From the NCBI GenBank assembly GCA_947498415.1, contig CANMKB010000001.1:248001-312000 (forward strand): a stretch of 64,000 nucleotides of DNA, written 5' to 3'. The notes below the pieces were generated by a model that had not been told where the DNA came from, ran no database searches, and saw only the letters and a list, made by a program, of their open reading frames with translations. Made by a program: the position numbers and the translations under genes. This stretch comes from an uncultured Paracoccaceae bacterium. GTDB lineage: Bacteria > Pseudomonadota > Alphaproteobacteria > Rhodobacterales > Rhodobacteraceae. Shown here piece by piece: positions 1 through 8,246 of this stretch. Each line of letters begins with the position of its first letter. Within the stretch, counting starts at the first letter, position 1.

Positions 1-442
1 CTTGGTCGCGTACTTCTTTGACAGCCGAAGCCTGAGCCGAGGCGATCTGATCTTCTGCCGCGGCCAGACGGCGCGCGATAGAGGCTTGCAGGTCAACTTT
101 GGCTTGCTCAGCCGCAGCAGTCGCTTCTTGCTTGGCGGATGCCACGATCGCGTCTGCTTGGGCCTGAACTTCTTTTTGCTTGCGCTCATAAGAGGCCAGG
201 ATTGTCTGAGCTTCTTCACGCAGTGCACGTGCTTCGTTCAGTTCGCTTTCAATGCCTTCGGCACGCTTGTCCAACAGGCCCATCAAGGTAGATGGAACTT
301 TGAACTTCAGCAGAACCAGAAGGAACAGGATGAAGGCGACGAGAACAACGAAGTCTGTGTTCTTGAGCGAGAAGAATGGGCCAGATGCCGCAAATGCCGG
401 TGAGGCTGCGGTTAGGGCGAGGAGAGTTGCCAGTTTACGCAT
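1..442 (-). CDS. atpF: ATP synthase F0 subunit b (partial, 3' end outside window)
   Basis: Peripheral-stalk subunit of the F1F0 ATP synthase, holding F1 to the membrane subunit a. About 147 codons are visible and the C-terminus runs off the window. The N-terminus starts [13 protein letters not shown], resembling a signal-like leader ending near PAFA. A hydrophobic helix follows (about residues 30-50), then a long Ala/Glu/Lys/Gln-rich helix typical of b subunits. The start lies 5 bases after the stop of the b' gene, so the two are co-transcribed. Two different b-type subunits (b and b') are usual in photosynthetic bacteria and Alphaproteobacteria. Confidence 0.93.
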   Translation of the reverse strand, partial: MRKLATLLALTAASPAFAASGPFFSLKNTDFVVLVAFILFLLVLLKFKVPSTLMGLLDKRAEGIESELNEARALREEAQTILASYERKQKEVQAQADAIVASAKQEATAAAEQAKVDLQASIARRLAAAEDQIASAQASAVKEVRDQ

Positions 443-447
443 GTCTC

Positions 448-987
448 TTACCCTTTCATCCGTGCTTCGACAGCTGCAGTGACGGATTTGGCATCTGCCT
501 TACCACCCAATGCAGCAACGATTTCATTTGCAGTGTCTGCCGCAACTTCGCGGATGCTTTCAACAGCGCCTGCGCGGATTTCGGCGATTGCCTTTTCCGA
601 CTCAGATGCTTTGGCCGCAATCTCTGCATCAGCTTTCGCTGTAGCTGCATCCAGTTCCGCCTGAATTTCGGCCTTCGTCTCTGCCACGATACGCTGTGCT
701 TCCGCACGAGCATCAAGCAGAGCCTTGTTATAGGCTTCTTCGGCTTCACCTGCTTTCGCCTTCAGCTCTTCAGCTGCGGCGATGTCATTTGTAATTGTCC
801 CCTGACGTTCAGCCAGAACCGCAGCAATGCGCGGCAGCGCGATGCGCGATAGGACGAAGTAGATCACAACCAGTGTGATCAAGAGCCAGAAAATCTGGTT
901 GCCCCAGTTTGAAAAATCCAGCTGTGGCATACCTGGGGCCGAAACAGCGTCTGCTGCGTGGCCTGCGGCGTGTGTATCAGTCGCCAT
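448..987 (-). CDS. atpF': ATP synthase F0 subunit b'
   Basis: Second peripheral-stalk subunit, pairing with b in a heterodimeric stator. It has 179 residues. A polar N-terminus contains the [15 protein letters not shown] stretch common in alphaproteobacterial b' proteins, followed by one membrane helix (about 27-47). The rest is a charged, Ala-rich coiled-coil segment that reaches the F1 head. It is the fourth gene of the minus-strand order atpI-atpB-atpE-atpF'-atpF. Also named atpG or atpF2 in some annotations. Confidence 0.93.
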   Translation of the reverse strand: MATDTHAAGHAADAVSAPGMPQLDFSNWGNQIFWLLITLVVIYFVLSRIALPRIAAVLAERQGTITNDIAAAEELKAKAGEAEEAYNKALLDARAEAQRIVAETKAEIQAELDAATAKADAEIAAKASESEKAIAEIRAGAVESIREVAADTANEIVAALGGKADAKSVTAAVEARMKG

Positions 988-1070
988 AACGTCCTCCTGG
1001 GAACTTCCGTAGTCTTACGGGTGGGATGCACAATGCAATCCCACCCGCACGTAAGGATGGTTCCGCTGGA

Positions 1071-1295
1071 TTAGACGGCGAACATCAGCAGAAGAGCAAC
1101 CAGGAACGAGAAGATGCCCAGTGCTTCTGCAAACGCGATACCGATGAACAGTGTCGCTGTTTGGGATGCTGCTGCGGATGGGTTGCGCAGTGCGCCCGCA
1201 AGATAGTTAGCTGCTACGTTACCAACACCCAGTGCTGCGAGACCTGTACCCAGACCTGCGAGACCTGCGCCGATGTGTGCGAGTTGACCTTCCAT
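1071..1295 (-). CDS. atpE: ATP synthase F0 subunit c
   Basis: Proteolipid subunit forming the rotating c-ring. At 74 residues it has the normal length. It consists of two hydrophobic helices joined by a short polar loop containing AGALRNPSA. The first helix is rich in Gly/Ala ([17 protein letters not shown]), as needed for tight ring packing. The ion-binding carboxylate is the Glu in the second-helix segment [12 protein letters not shown] strong ribosome-binding site (AAGGAG on the minus strand) precedes ATG, in keeping with the high copy number of c. Confidence 0.95.
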   Translation of the reverse strand: MEGQLAHIGAGLAGLGTGLAALGVGNVAANYLAGALRNPSAAASQTATLFIGIAFAEALGIFSFLVALLLMFAV

Positions 1296-1380
1296 GGTGA
1301 TTTCTCCTTACGTTGGAAGTTTGGAATTCAGTGTGAAACTAGTGAACTGTTGGACGGGTGGGATGAACCCCACCGTGTCC

Positions 1381-2172
1381 TTAGTGTGATGGATGCAATG
1401 CGTCGCGAAGATAAACGCATGTGAGGATCGCGAAAACGTACGCCTGGATAAAGGCAACCAGAACCTCGAGTGCATAAAGTGCGGTGATGCCCAAGATAGA
1501 CAGCGGGGTCACGATGGCACCAACAGCTGTTGGGATTTCGTTAACAACCAGCGCCGCCGCAAAGGCTGCGAAAACTTTGATAACCGCGTGACCCGCCATA
1601 ACGTTACCGGCCAGACGAATAGAGTGGCTGACTGGGCGCACGAAGTAAGAGATGATCTCGATAACCGCTAGAACCGGGCGCAGTGCCAAAGGCGCTGAGG
1701 AAACCCAGAAGAGTGCCAAGAACTTTGCACCGTTCTTCACAAAACCAACGGCTGTCACAGTGACAAACACCAGCAGAGCAAGAACAACGGTTACAGCGAA
1801 ATGCGAAGTGGTTGTGAACGCCATTGGGATCAGACCCAAGAAGTTCGCAAATACGATGAACATGAACAGTGTCATGATGTATGGGAAGAACTTCACGGCG
1901 TCTTTGCCCGCGACGTCTTCAACCATTTTGTAGATGAAACCATATGCCAGTTCCGCGATGGATTGAGCGCGGCTTGGGATCACGGCACGGCGGGAAGAGC
2001 CGAATACCATCATCGCAACAATACAAACGACAGCGAGCGCCATCCAAACTGTAGCGTTAGTAATGGTGAACATGCCGATCGGGCCATCACCAAAGAAGGA
2101 TTTTAATTCGAATTGGTCCATCGGGTGGAAAACCAAACCACCCTCGTCTGCGCCGTGTACTTCGCTTGCCAC
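1381..2172 (-). CDS. atpB: ATP synthase F0 subunit a
   Basis: Membrane stator subunit carrying the proton half-channels. It has 263 residues and several membrane helices. The N-terminal segment HPMDQFELK is typical of alphaproteobacterial subunit a. The essential Arg sits in the conserved motif [14 protein letters not shown] (near residue 185), and the C-terminal helix [16 protein letters not shown] is also conserved. The gene starts 2 bases after the stop of atpI and is followed by atpE, so all are probably one transcript. Confidence 0.95.
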   Translation of the reverse strand: MASEVHGADEGGLVFHPMDQFELKSFFGDGPIGMFTITNATVWMALAVVCIVAMMVFGSSRRAVIPSRAQSIAELAYGFIYKMVEDVAGKDAVKFFPYIMTLFMFIVFANFLGLIPMAFTTTSHFAVTVVLALLVFVTVTAVGFVKNGAKFLALFWVSSAPLALRPVLAVIEIISYFVRPVSHSIRLAGNVMAGHAVIKVFAAFAAALVVNEIPTAVGAIVTPLSILGITALYALEVLVAFIQAYVFAILTCVYLRDALHPSH

Positions 2173-2174
2173 GT

Positions 2175-2516
2175 CTAGTCCCTCTCGTCTCTCTCGGCTT
2201 CTTCAGCCAATTTTTTTTCTTGGATCTCTTTTGCGCTACGGAGCATGACATTCACCCCGGCCGCGAAACCCAGCAATATGAACAACACTAGAAAGATCGG
2301 GGTTGTCCCGAACAGGCTATCCAGCCCAAATCCAATGCCAAAACCAATCAACAGACCGGTCACAAGCTCAATCACCATCCGCCAGGCCAGCTGTGCCTGT
2401 GAGTGGTGTTCTTCCATGTGGGGTTTGGGTGCCTGGGCCTGTTTGGCCGCCTCGATCCGTTCCTCAAGCTGTCGTAGACGCTCTTTGTTATCGGGATCGG
2501 TCACGCGCATTTCCAC
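2175..2516 (-). CDS. atpI: AtpI/AtpZ-family F0F1 assembly protein
   Basis: Small membrane protein encoded at the head of F0 operons, believed to help c-ring assembly or Mg2+ supply. It has 113 residues: a charged N-terminal helix ([19 protein letters not shown]), then two hydrophobic helices (about 45-65 and 72-92) separated by a short loop, then a charged tail. ATG is preceded by GGTGG at a suitable distance. The position directly upstream of atpB supports the call. Confidence 0.88.
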   Translation of the reverse strand: MEMRVTDPDNKERLRQLEERIEAAKQAQAPKPHMEEHHSQAQLAWRMVIELVTGLLIGFGIGFGLDSLFGTTPIFLVLFILLGFAAGVNVMLRSAKEIQEKKLAEEAERDERD

Positions 2517-2534
2517 CGGTTGAACTTGGGGGCA

Positions 2535-2563
2535 TTGCTATGCGGGTGGGCTGCCTGAGTCAA
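2535..2563 (-). promoter_or_regulatory. Candidate promoter of the atp operon
   Basis: On the minus strand there is TTGACT (2563-2558, five of six matches to a -35 box), a 17-base spacer and TAGCAA (2540-2535, a poor -10 box). A transcript from here would have a very short leader before atpI at 2516, which weakens the case. A second AT-rich option, TATAAA near 2610, lies further upstream. Confidence 0.25.
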
Positions 2564-2678
2564 CGCGACTCTTCGGGCAAAGATGCCGCAGCTTAAGTCA
2601 TTGATTTTTATATGCTAAACTTCGAAGTACCAACTTTTAGGGGCTGGTCAGTTTTTACCTCTCCCCCATTAAGCCGCC

Positions 2679-2716
2679 ATTTCCCGTATTCAACTCTTTG
2701 GTTGAATATGGGAAAT
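2679..2716. repeat. Long inverted repeat (16-bp arms, 6-base loop)
   Basis: ATTTCCCGTATTCAAC at 2679-2694 is complemented by GTTGAATATGGGAAAT at 2701-2716, with TCTTTG between. Only one position is not a Watson-Crick pair (G facing T), so the RNA hairpin would be 16 pairs including one wobble. Neither side has a T run, so it is not a standard intrinsic terminator. It lies between the stop of the EamA-type exporter (2806) and the start of atpI (2516), both read on the minus strand. The rest of the 289-base gap holds no gene that I can see. Confidence 0.85.
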
Positions 2717-2805
2717 CTTCAGGGATGCACCTATGCACAGCCAATGACGCAGGTTTTGGCGAACCCTTGCAGGCGAGTAAATCACGGTGGCCACAGCGAA
2801 ACTCG

Positions 2806-3693
2806 CTAAGGCGCAGCGGCCTTTCGCTTGAAAATGCGACCATCAACAAAAAGCAGCCCTGAAAAAATCACGGCCATGCCAGCATATTGAATGGGAAAGA
2901 GCTCTTCATTCAAAATCAAGACACCCAACATCACAGAGGATACAGGGGCGATAAACGTAATAGTCGACGCTGTTGTACCGCCCACTCTGGGAATAAGCCA
3001 GAAAAGTAGAATGAACGCCGCGGAAGTCAGCGCAAACCCGATGATAAACAGAGACGCCCAAGTTTCTGCTCGGGTGATTTCAGGAACGCCCTCAAAGGCC
3101 AAGCTCAGAGGAACAAGCATGATCGTGCCAATGGTCAGTGACCACGTCGTGAGCAATACGCGATCCATACCATCTAAATACCGCACCAAGTTCAGCGCAA
3201 AAGCGTAGCACAACGGCGCGGCCATTGTGGCAAAGAGGGCATAGGGGTCAGACTCGCCCTGCCCTTCAAAGGAAGGCAAAGCGAGCAAGACGATCCCCAC
3301 AAACCCCAGTAGAACACCAATACTGCGTAAAGGAGTCATCCGTTCACCACGCGGCCAAAAATGGCTGACAATCACAACCATCACAGGTGTCAACGCGTTC
3401 ACGATCCCGGCTGCAGACGAGGTGATATATTGTTGTGTTACCGGGTAAACGGCCAAAGGAATTGCGTATTGAAAAGCTGCGAACACTGCCAAGATCATGA
3501 AGCTTTGCTTTGGAAGGTGCTTTGGCCCGTTGGTGCCAATCACCCAAAGCCAACAGCCAATGGCCCCCATGCCGACCCGCCCCATGGCGACAGACAATGG
3601 TCCAAGTTCACGCAGCAAAATTTCATTAAAGAAGAACGAAGCACCCCACCCTGCGGCGAGCGCGAATATAATCAGCCAATAACGCAGAGACAT
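2806..3693 (-). CDS. EamA/DMT-family membrane exporter
   Basis: Probable ten-helix drug/metabolite transporter of the inner membrane; substrate unknown. The 295 residues begin MSLRYWLIIFALAAGWGASF and fall into two related halves of about five helices each, the EamA duplication. The motif around FNEILLRELGPLSVAMGR is typical of the family. I chose ATG at 3693 because AAGGA lies just upstream; the frame stays open further 5' but that extension looks non-coding. It is divergent from the ArsR-type gene at 3814, which is a plausible regulator. Confidence 0.82.
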   Translation of the reverse strand: MSLRYWLIIFALAAGWGASFFFNEILLRELGPLSVAMGRVGMGAIGCWLWVIGTNGPKHLPKQSFMILAVFAAFQYAIPLAVYPVTQQYITSSAAGIVNALTPVMVVIVSHFWPRGERMTPLRSIGVLLGFVGIVLLALPSFEGQGESDPYALFATMAAPLCYAFALNLVRYLDGMDRVLLTTWSLTIGTIMLVPLSLAFEGVPEITRAETWASLFIIGFALTSAAFILLFWLIPRVGGTTASTITFIAPVSSVMLGVLILNEELFPIQYAGMAVIFSGLLFVDGRIFKRKAAAP

Positions 3694-3813
3694 TGTACAT
3701 TCCTTACGAGATACATTGTTAGCTCTACGCCCGAAGTCGCTTTGCTGTCGACCCGAATGTTGCCACAACTTGTCGCCTTCCCCTTGGGCATACCTCTCTA
3801 TAAGATTGCGGCA

Positions 3814-4161
3814 ATGAGCGACTTAGACATGAAATTCGCAGCCCTCGCCGACAGCACCCGCCGCCGTATCCTTTCGATGCTGCTAGAAGATGATATGGCC
3901 GTGACGGATGTTGCCGAACCGTTTGAGATGTCGTTGGCCGCAATTTCCAAACATCTGGTCATCCTGACACGCGCCGGATTGATCAGTCAGGAAAAACGAG
4001 GCCGGGTGAAGTGGTGCAAACTCGAACCCGATGCGCTGCGAGATGCCTCGGTTTGGATGCAAAGCTTTGGGCAATTCGAGGCGGTGAACCTTGATGCCTT
4101 TGAGCGGTTCTTAGAAGTTGAATTGCCCGATCGCAGCTCAAATGCTGATGACCCGAGCTAA
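3814..4161 (+). CDS. ArsR/SmtB-family transcriptional regulator
   Basis: Small winged-helix repressor of 115 residues. The segment FAALADSTRRRILSMLLEDDMAV followed by VTDVAEPFEMSLAAISKHLVIL is the classic ArsR-type helix-turn-helix, and RAGLISQEKRGRVKWCKL is the wing. No CxC metal-binding pair is visible in the recognition region, so it is probably not a metal sensor; it resembles the subgroup whose members often regulate a neighbouring transporter or SRPBCC gene. ATG at 3814 is the start that puts the domain at the N-terminus; longer in-frame starts exist upstream. Divergent from the EamA exporter. Confidence 0.85.
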   Translation: MSDLDMKFAALADSTRRRILSMLLEDDMAVTDVAEPFEMSLAAISKHLVILTRAGLISQEKRGRVKWCKLEPDALRDASVWMQSFGQFEAVNLDAFERFLEVELPDRSSNADDPS

Positions 4162-4172
4162 AACGCGCTTCG

Positions 4173-5054
4173 CTATCCGCAAGGCCAATCTTTCACACGT
4201 TCCTTCAGGAAGTTCAAAAAGGCTTGCACCTTAACTGTACGGTGCAGATCAACATGCGTCACCAGCCAAAGTGGGCCGTGCCATTCATCCATCGCTGGCC
4301 AAATTTCGTGTAGGTCGGGATGTTGCTGCGCCAAATGGCGCGGCAGAAAGCCAATACCTGCACCTGCAAGCACCGCTTCTTGTATTGCGATGGGATCAGT
4401 GCTGCGAAATGTGATCTGGCTGCGCTGGATGACATTCGCGAGCCATTGATAGAATGGCGCTCGGGATTTTTCGATATCGTGCCCAACAAAGGTATGATCC
4501 CTAAACTCTTCCAACGTTTCTGGCTTTCCATGCATGTCGACATAGGCCGGAGCGGCGTAAAGACCAACGCCCATTCGCGCAAGAGGCTGAACAACATTAT
4601 CAGGTTCTTGCGGGGACGGCCCAGCGCGAAGCGCGACATGTGCCTCGCCATACTCAAGTCGGAACACCCGATCATCGGTCAGATACCGCACCAATAAGCC
4701 GGGATGTGCCGCTTGAAATTCAACAAGGGCCGGGGTCAACAAGGGCGACAACGTCGCGAGCGAAGTGACGACCAACTCGCCAGACACGTCTGCCCCGCGA
4801 CCTTTGATACGGCCCTCGAGTTGACCAAATTGGTCATCTGTCGCCTGACCAACGCGCATCATGTCTTCACCTGCTTCGGTCGCGGTGTACCCCCGTGCGT
4901 GACGCTGAAACAGTTTTACACCCAATCGCTCTTCGAGCGCATCAATATGACGAATGACCGTCGCATGGTGAACGCCCAAAACCTCCGCTGCCCCACTGAC
5001 GGTTCCAAGGCGGGCCACTTGATAAGCCGTTCTTATTTCATCCCAGTTATCCAT
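4173..5054 (-). CDS. LysR-family transcriptional regulator
   Basis: DNA-binding regulator of 293 residues with a helix-turn-helix at the N-terminus (TVSGAAEVLGVHHATVIRHI, about 18-37) and a substrate-binding domain behind it. The start at 5054 (MDNWDEIRTAYQVARLG) matches family alignments; the frame continues 21 codons upstream. It is divergent from the azoreductase at 5175, with 120 bases between. LysR proteins commonly control such a neighbour, so azoR is the likely target. Confidence 0.85.
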   Translation of the reverse strand: MDNWDEIRTAYQVARLGTVSGAAEVLGVHHATVIRHIDALEERLGVKLFQRHARGYTATEAGEDMMRVGQATDDQFGQLEGRIKGRGADVSGELVVTSLATLSPLLTPALVEFQAAHPGLLVRYLTDDRVFRLEYGEAHVALRAGPSPQEPDNVVQPLARMGVGLYAAPAYVDMHGKPETLEEFRDHTFVGHDIEKSRAPFYQWLANVIQRSQITFRSTDPIAIQEAVLAGAGIGFLPRHLAQQHPDLHEIWPAMDEWHGPLWLVTHVDLHRTVKVQAFLNFLKERVKDWPCG

Positions 5055-5098
5055 GTAACACCTGTGCGCTGAGGAACATAACATGTTCAAAATCACAA

Positions 5099-5125
5099 AT
5101 TGCGTTAGTTTTTGCAATACCTAAC
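5099..5125. promoter_or_regulatory. Dyads between lysR and azoR, candidate LysR box
   Basis: ATTGC (5099-5103) and GCAAT (5114-5118) form a dyad with a 10-base gap, overlapping GTTAG (5104-5108) and CTAAC (5121-5125) with a 12-base gap. Such T-N11-A-like dyads are what LysR regulators bind. A possible azoR promoter follows: TTAGGG at 5126-5131, 17 bases, TATAAA at 5149-5154. Confidence 0.45.
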
Positions 5126-5174
5126 TTAGGGCAAGACACAGATAAATTATAAATTACCCCAAGGAGTTAGACCA

Positions 5175-5714
5175 ATGGGAAACACAGTATTGCATATCGA
5201 TGGATCCGCACGCTTCGAAGATTCCGTTTCTCGGAAGCTTTCAAAGAAGATTACTGAAGACCTAAAACCGCAAAACGTGATCCGGCGTGATCTGGCTGAC
5301 GGTGTCGACTTCCTTGATGAAACCTGGGTCGAGGCGACATTCGTAAAACCCGAAGACCGCAGCGCCAAGCAAAGTACCTCTTTGGATCATTCTGATGCGC
5401 TGGTTCAGGAAGTTATGGATGCCGATACCATCGTCATCGGCGCACCTCTGTATAACTTTAGTGTTCCAGCGGTGGTAAAAGCTTGGATCGACCAAATCTC
5501 TCGAGCTGGTCGTACATTCCGCTATACGCAAGATGGACCAGAAGGTCTGCTACGAGGAAAAAAAGTGGTCGTCGTTCTAGCTTCGGGTGGCGTTCAGATT
5601 GGCAGCGACACAGACTTTGCATCACCTTATTTGAAGTTCGTATTTGGCTTCCTAGGCATCCACAATGTCACCATATTGAACGCAGATCAGGCCGATAGTT
5701 TTGCCGCAGCCTGA
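5175..5714 (+). CDS. azoR: FMN-dependent NADH-azoreductase / quinone reductase
   Basis: Flavodoxin-fold enzyme that reduces quinones and azo compounds with NAD(P)H. It has 179 residues, somewhat shorter than the about 200 of the E. coli enzyme. Visible are the N-terminal strand and phosphate-binding loop (VLHIDGSARFEDSVSRKLS), the APLYNFSVPAVVKAWIDQI segment that contacts FMN, and the GLLRGKKVVVVLASGG strand. AGGAG lies 10 bases before ATG. It stands alone as a transcript, divergent from the LysR gene and closed by a hairpin terminator. Confidence 0.88.
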   Translation: MGNTVLHIDGSARFEDSVSRKLSKKITEDLKPQNVIRRDLADGVDFLDETWVEATFVKPEDRSAKQSTSLDHSDALVQEVMDADTIVIGAPLYNFSVPAVVKAWIDQISRAGRTFRYTQDGPEGLLRGKKVVVVLASGGVQIGSDTDFASPYLKFVFGFLGIHNVTILNADQADSFAAA

Positions 5715-5739
5715 AAAGCAGGCACCAAATACAGTAAAG

Positions 5740-5762
5740 AACCATGCCTCTGGCATGGTTTT
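5740..5762 (+). terminator. Intrinsic terminator after azoR
   Basis: AACCATGCC (5740-5748) pairs perfectly with GGCATGGTT (5752-5760) across a three-base loop, and the right arm runs into TTTT. It sits 25 bases after the azoR stop. Confidence 0.75.
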
Positions 5763-5815
5763 GAACCTCATAGGCCAGTTCATGGCTGTAACAGACTAGC
5801 TTTAACTTAAAATGA

Positions 5816-7894
5816 TCAGGCGGCGATTTCTGAATCTGAGGACTTGTCGGTCACGTCATCGGATGAACCCTGTGCACCACTGAGCGGCATGGTGAATGAG
5901 AATGTGCTACCCTGACCCATCACACTGGTCGCACTGATGACCCCGCCATGCATCTCAACAATGCGCTTGGAGATCGCCATACCCAAACCCGTCCCGCCCG
6001 CTTTGCGCTTAGAGCTTGAATCCACTTGCGTGAATTTCTCAAACACCTGCTGCACACTATCCTCTGGGATACCACACCCGGTGTCTGTCACGTGAAAGCA
6101 GACGAAATCACCCGCACGTTCTGACGTTATGCTAATGCTGCCCTCGTCAGTAAATTTAATGGCGTTCCCGATGATGTTAATAAAGACTTGCCGCAATCGC
6201 ACTTCATCTACATGGATCATCTGAGGGGTAACCTCGTTGATCAATTCTAGACCTTTATCGGACGCCTTTTGTTCGAAATCTTCCAACAGCTCTGCAACCA
6301 CATCAAAGGCTTCAAGATCGCTCAAACTCATATCCATACGACCCGCTTCGATTTTGGAGAAGTCGAGGACATCGTTGATCAAGGTCAATAGGTGCTTGGC
6401 GGAACGGTCGACCTTGCCAGCCAGGGTTTTCAATGCCCCCAACAAAGCATCGACATCGCGCCTTACGGCCTCTCCCGCCTCACCCTGTTCGTCCAACGTC
6501 GCATACAATTTAGAAGCGGCGGGAAGCAGTTCCGGCTTACATAAAAATGGCGTACCACCCAATACGACCGTCAGGGGTGTTCTAAGCTCATGGCTCATCA
6601 CATCAAGGAATTCAGACTTCGCCAGGTTCGCGCGCTCAGCCGTCTCTTTCGCGTTTCTCAGTTCGGTGATATCCACCCTAAAGCCAACAATCCCGCCTTC
6701 TGGGGTTCGGGATTCTGCGATTTTCAGCCACCGGCCATCGTCGAGCTGCTGTTCAACAACTGAATTCGCAGATTTATGCGCCCGCAGTCGTTCCGCGAGC
6801 CACTTTTCTTCCTGCCCCTGCGCCTCGGGATATTGACCCCGCTTTATCCCACCTCGGATGATGTCTTTGAAAAAGGCGCCGGGCACCATGAGATCTTGCG
6901 AAACGCTGTACAACTCTTTGTATTTGTCATTGCAAATGATGAGACGGTCATCGGCATCATAATACGCAAAACCATCGTCGATACTGTTGATGGCGCTGGT
7001 CAATTGTTTCACCGCCCGTATACGCAGCTGAAGCAAACGTAGGCCAAGCCAAGTCATCGCGACCAGCGATAATCCGGCAATGAAAAAAGCCAACCGGATT
7101 TTGAAGATAACATCGGTCGGGGCGGCCCATCCACCTTTAGGGACAGCGGCAATCCACCATGACCCAACAGGCAATTCTACACGCGCATTGATCGGGTTTT
7201 GACCAAAGAGCCGGGGCTCGCCGTAAAAGACCTCACCAACTGCGCCGAGGCCATCTTTGCCCCTAATTGCAATTTCATAGCCAAGATCCTGTACCCCTGC
7301 ATCAAACAGCAAACCCTCGAAGTTGATCGCCAAAGACGTGATCCCCCAGAACGTCTTTTTCCCGGTCGCCGGATCTGTGGCGAACACCGAATCTCTTGCG
7401 ATCAATCCAACGCCGCCTTGCACCAATTCGACAGGCCCCGCGATGATGACATCATTTGCATCAACAACGCGCTCTACCGCTTCGAGCTGGGAAGGCAATT
7501 CTCTGTAGTTCAGACCGACGACGTTCTCGTTGTTGCGTTTTGGATAAACGCAGCTCACCACGAGATCGGGCGCGAGGGCGACGGATCTAAAGTTACGCAA
7601 TCCCAGAAATAACATACTGGCCAATTCATCAAACCGCTCTTCACCCATATTAGGCTCTAATGAAATGATGGTGGACAGAGACTTTAGAGCGTCAGAGCTG
7701 CGCTGCATGCTGACCCGAAGAGTTGTCGCGAAATCATCAAGTTCATGCTGAAGTGCTGCTCGGCTGGATGTATACTCTTCTTGGATCCGCTGCCGTTCAA
7801 ACAAAAACCATGCAATCAGCGTAGTGCCGAGTATCAACGTCAATGACAAAGCGTAACAACTAATCCACAAAAGTTTATTGCGCTTGTTCTTCAT
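5816..7894 (-). CDS. CHASE/PAS-domain sensor histidine kinase
   Basis: Membrane-bound sensor kinase of 692 residues. Order: membrane helix 9-31, periplasmic CHASE-type sensor about 55-225 (with NVVGLNYRELPSQ and GPVELVQGGVGLIARDSVF), second helix about 266-288, PAS domain about 295-412, HisKA with phospho-acceptor His435 in SHELRTP, then the ATPase domain with N box (NAIKF, Asn577), G1 (DTGCGIP, 604) and G2 (GGTGLG, 633). The stretch between His435 and DFSKIEAG (511) is some 15-20 residues longer than usual. No receiver domain follows and no response regulator lies nearby, so its partner is unknown. CHASE domains sense small extracellular molecules; the ligand is not predictable here. Confidence 0.9.
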   Translation of the reverse strand: MKNKRNKLLWISCYALSLTLILGTTLIAWFLFERQRIQEEYTSSRAALQHELDDFATTLRVSMQRSSDALKSLSTIISLEPNMGEERFDELASMLFLGLRNFRSVALAPDLVVSCVYPKRNNENVVGLNYRELPSQLEAVERVVDANDVIIAGPVELVQGGVGLIARDSVFATDPATGKKTFWGITSLAINFEGLLFDAGVQDLGYEIAIRGKDGLGAVGEVFYGEPRLFGQNPINARVELPVGSWWIAAVPKGGWAAPTDVIFKIRLAFFIAGLSLVAMTWLGLRLLQLRIRAVKQLTSAINSIDDGFAYYDADDRLIICNDKYKELYSVSQDLMVPGAFFKDIIRGGIKRGQYPEAQGQEEKWLAERLRAHKSANSVVEQQLDDGRWLKIAESRTPEGGIVGFRVDITELRNAKETAERANLAKSEFLDVMSHELRTPLTVVLGGTPFLCKPELLPAASKLYATLDEQGEAGEAVRRDVDALLGALKTLAGKVDRSAKHLLTLINDVLDFSKIEAGRMDMSLSDLEAFDVVAELLEDFEQKASDKGLELINEVTPQMIHVDEVRLRQVFINIIGNAIKFTDEGSISITSERAGDFVCFHVTDTGCGIPEDSVQQVFEKFTQVDSSSKRKAGGTGLGMAISKRIVEMHGGVISATSVMGQGSTFSFTMPLSGAQGSSDDVTDKSSDSEIAA

Positions 7895-8246
7895 TCTCAG
7901 CCCCTAGATCGCTTGCCAAATATGTAAATATTTTCTGAACCTTGTACGACACCGGCACTTTAAAATCTCAACCCTAACGGGAAAATACTCCAATTCGGAT
8001 GTTGCTGCAATCTCGGGGGGAATTGGGCGTTTACCAAACTTTAACGCCCTGCGACTCACTTGACTCACTCGCCCATTCCATATACGCGCAAGCCAATTCC
8101 GGAAGTCTGTCATGCTTCCGGTCCTAGACCTTTGTGTCAGGATCGCCCCCCGTCAGCGAGTTTCGCCCACGGGGGCTGTTGGCTATTGAGCGGGTCGTAC
8201 CTATTTACGGCTTTCATTGGAAACGGGCTAAAAGGAGCCGAAAGCG
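7895..8246. other. Gene-free stretch between kinase and ffh
   Basis: About 350 bases without a convincing gene. It holds an 8-bp direct repeat, GACTCACT at 8053-8060 and 8062-8069, containing two GANTC sites, and a GC-rich hairpin (CCCCCGT near 8146-8153 with ACGGGGG near 8170-8176) in what is probably the ffh leader. AAAGGAGCC provides the ffh ribosome-binding site. A 4.5S RNA was looked for and not found. Confidence 0.5.

Noticed and set aside
3361..3813. N-terminal extension of the ArsR gene (150 codons)
   Set aside because: The extension lies opposite the EamA exporter gene and shows no domain; the ArsR domain begins at 3814.
8105..8246. Possible 4.5S (SRP) RNA upstream of ffh
   Set aside because: The conserved GGAA tetraloop and the AGCAG/AGGTC internal-loop sequences were not found.
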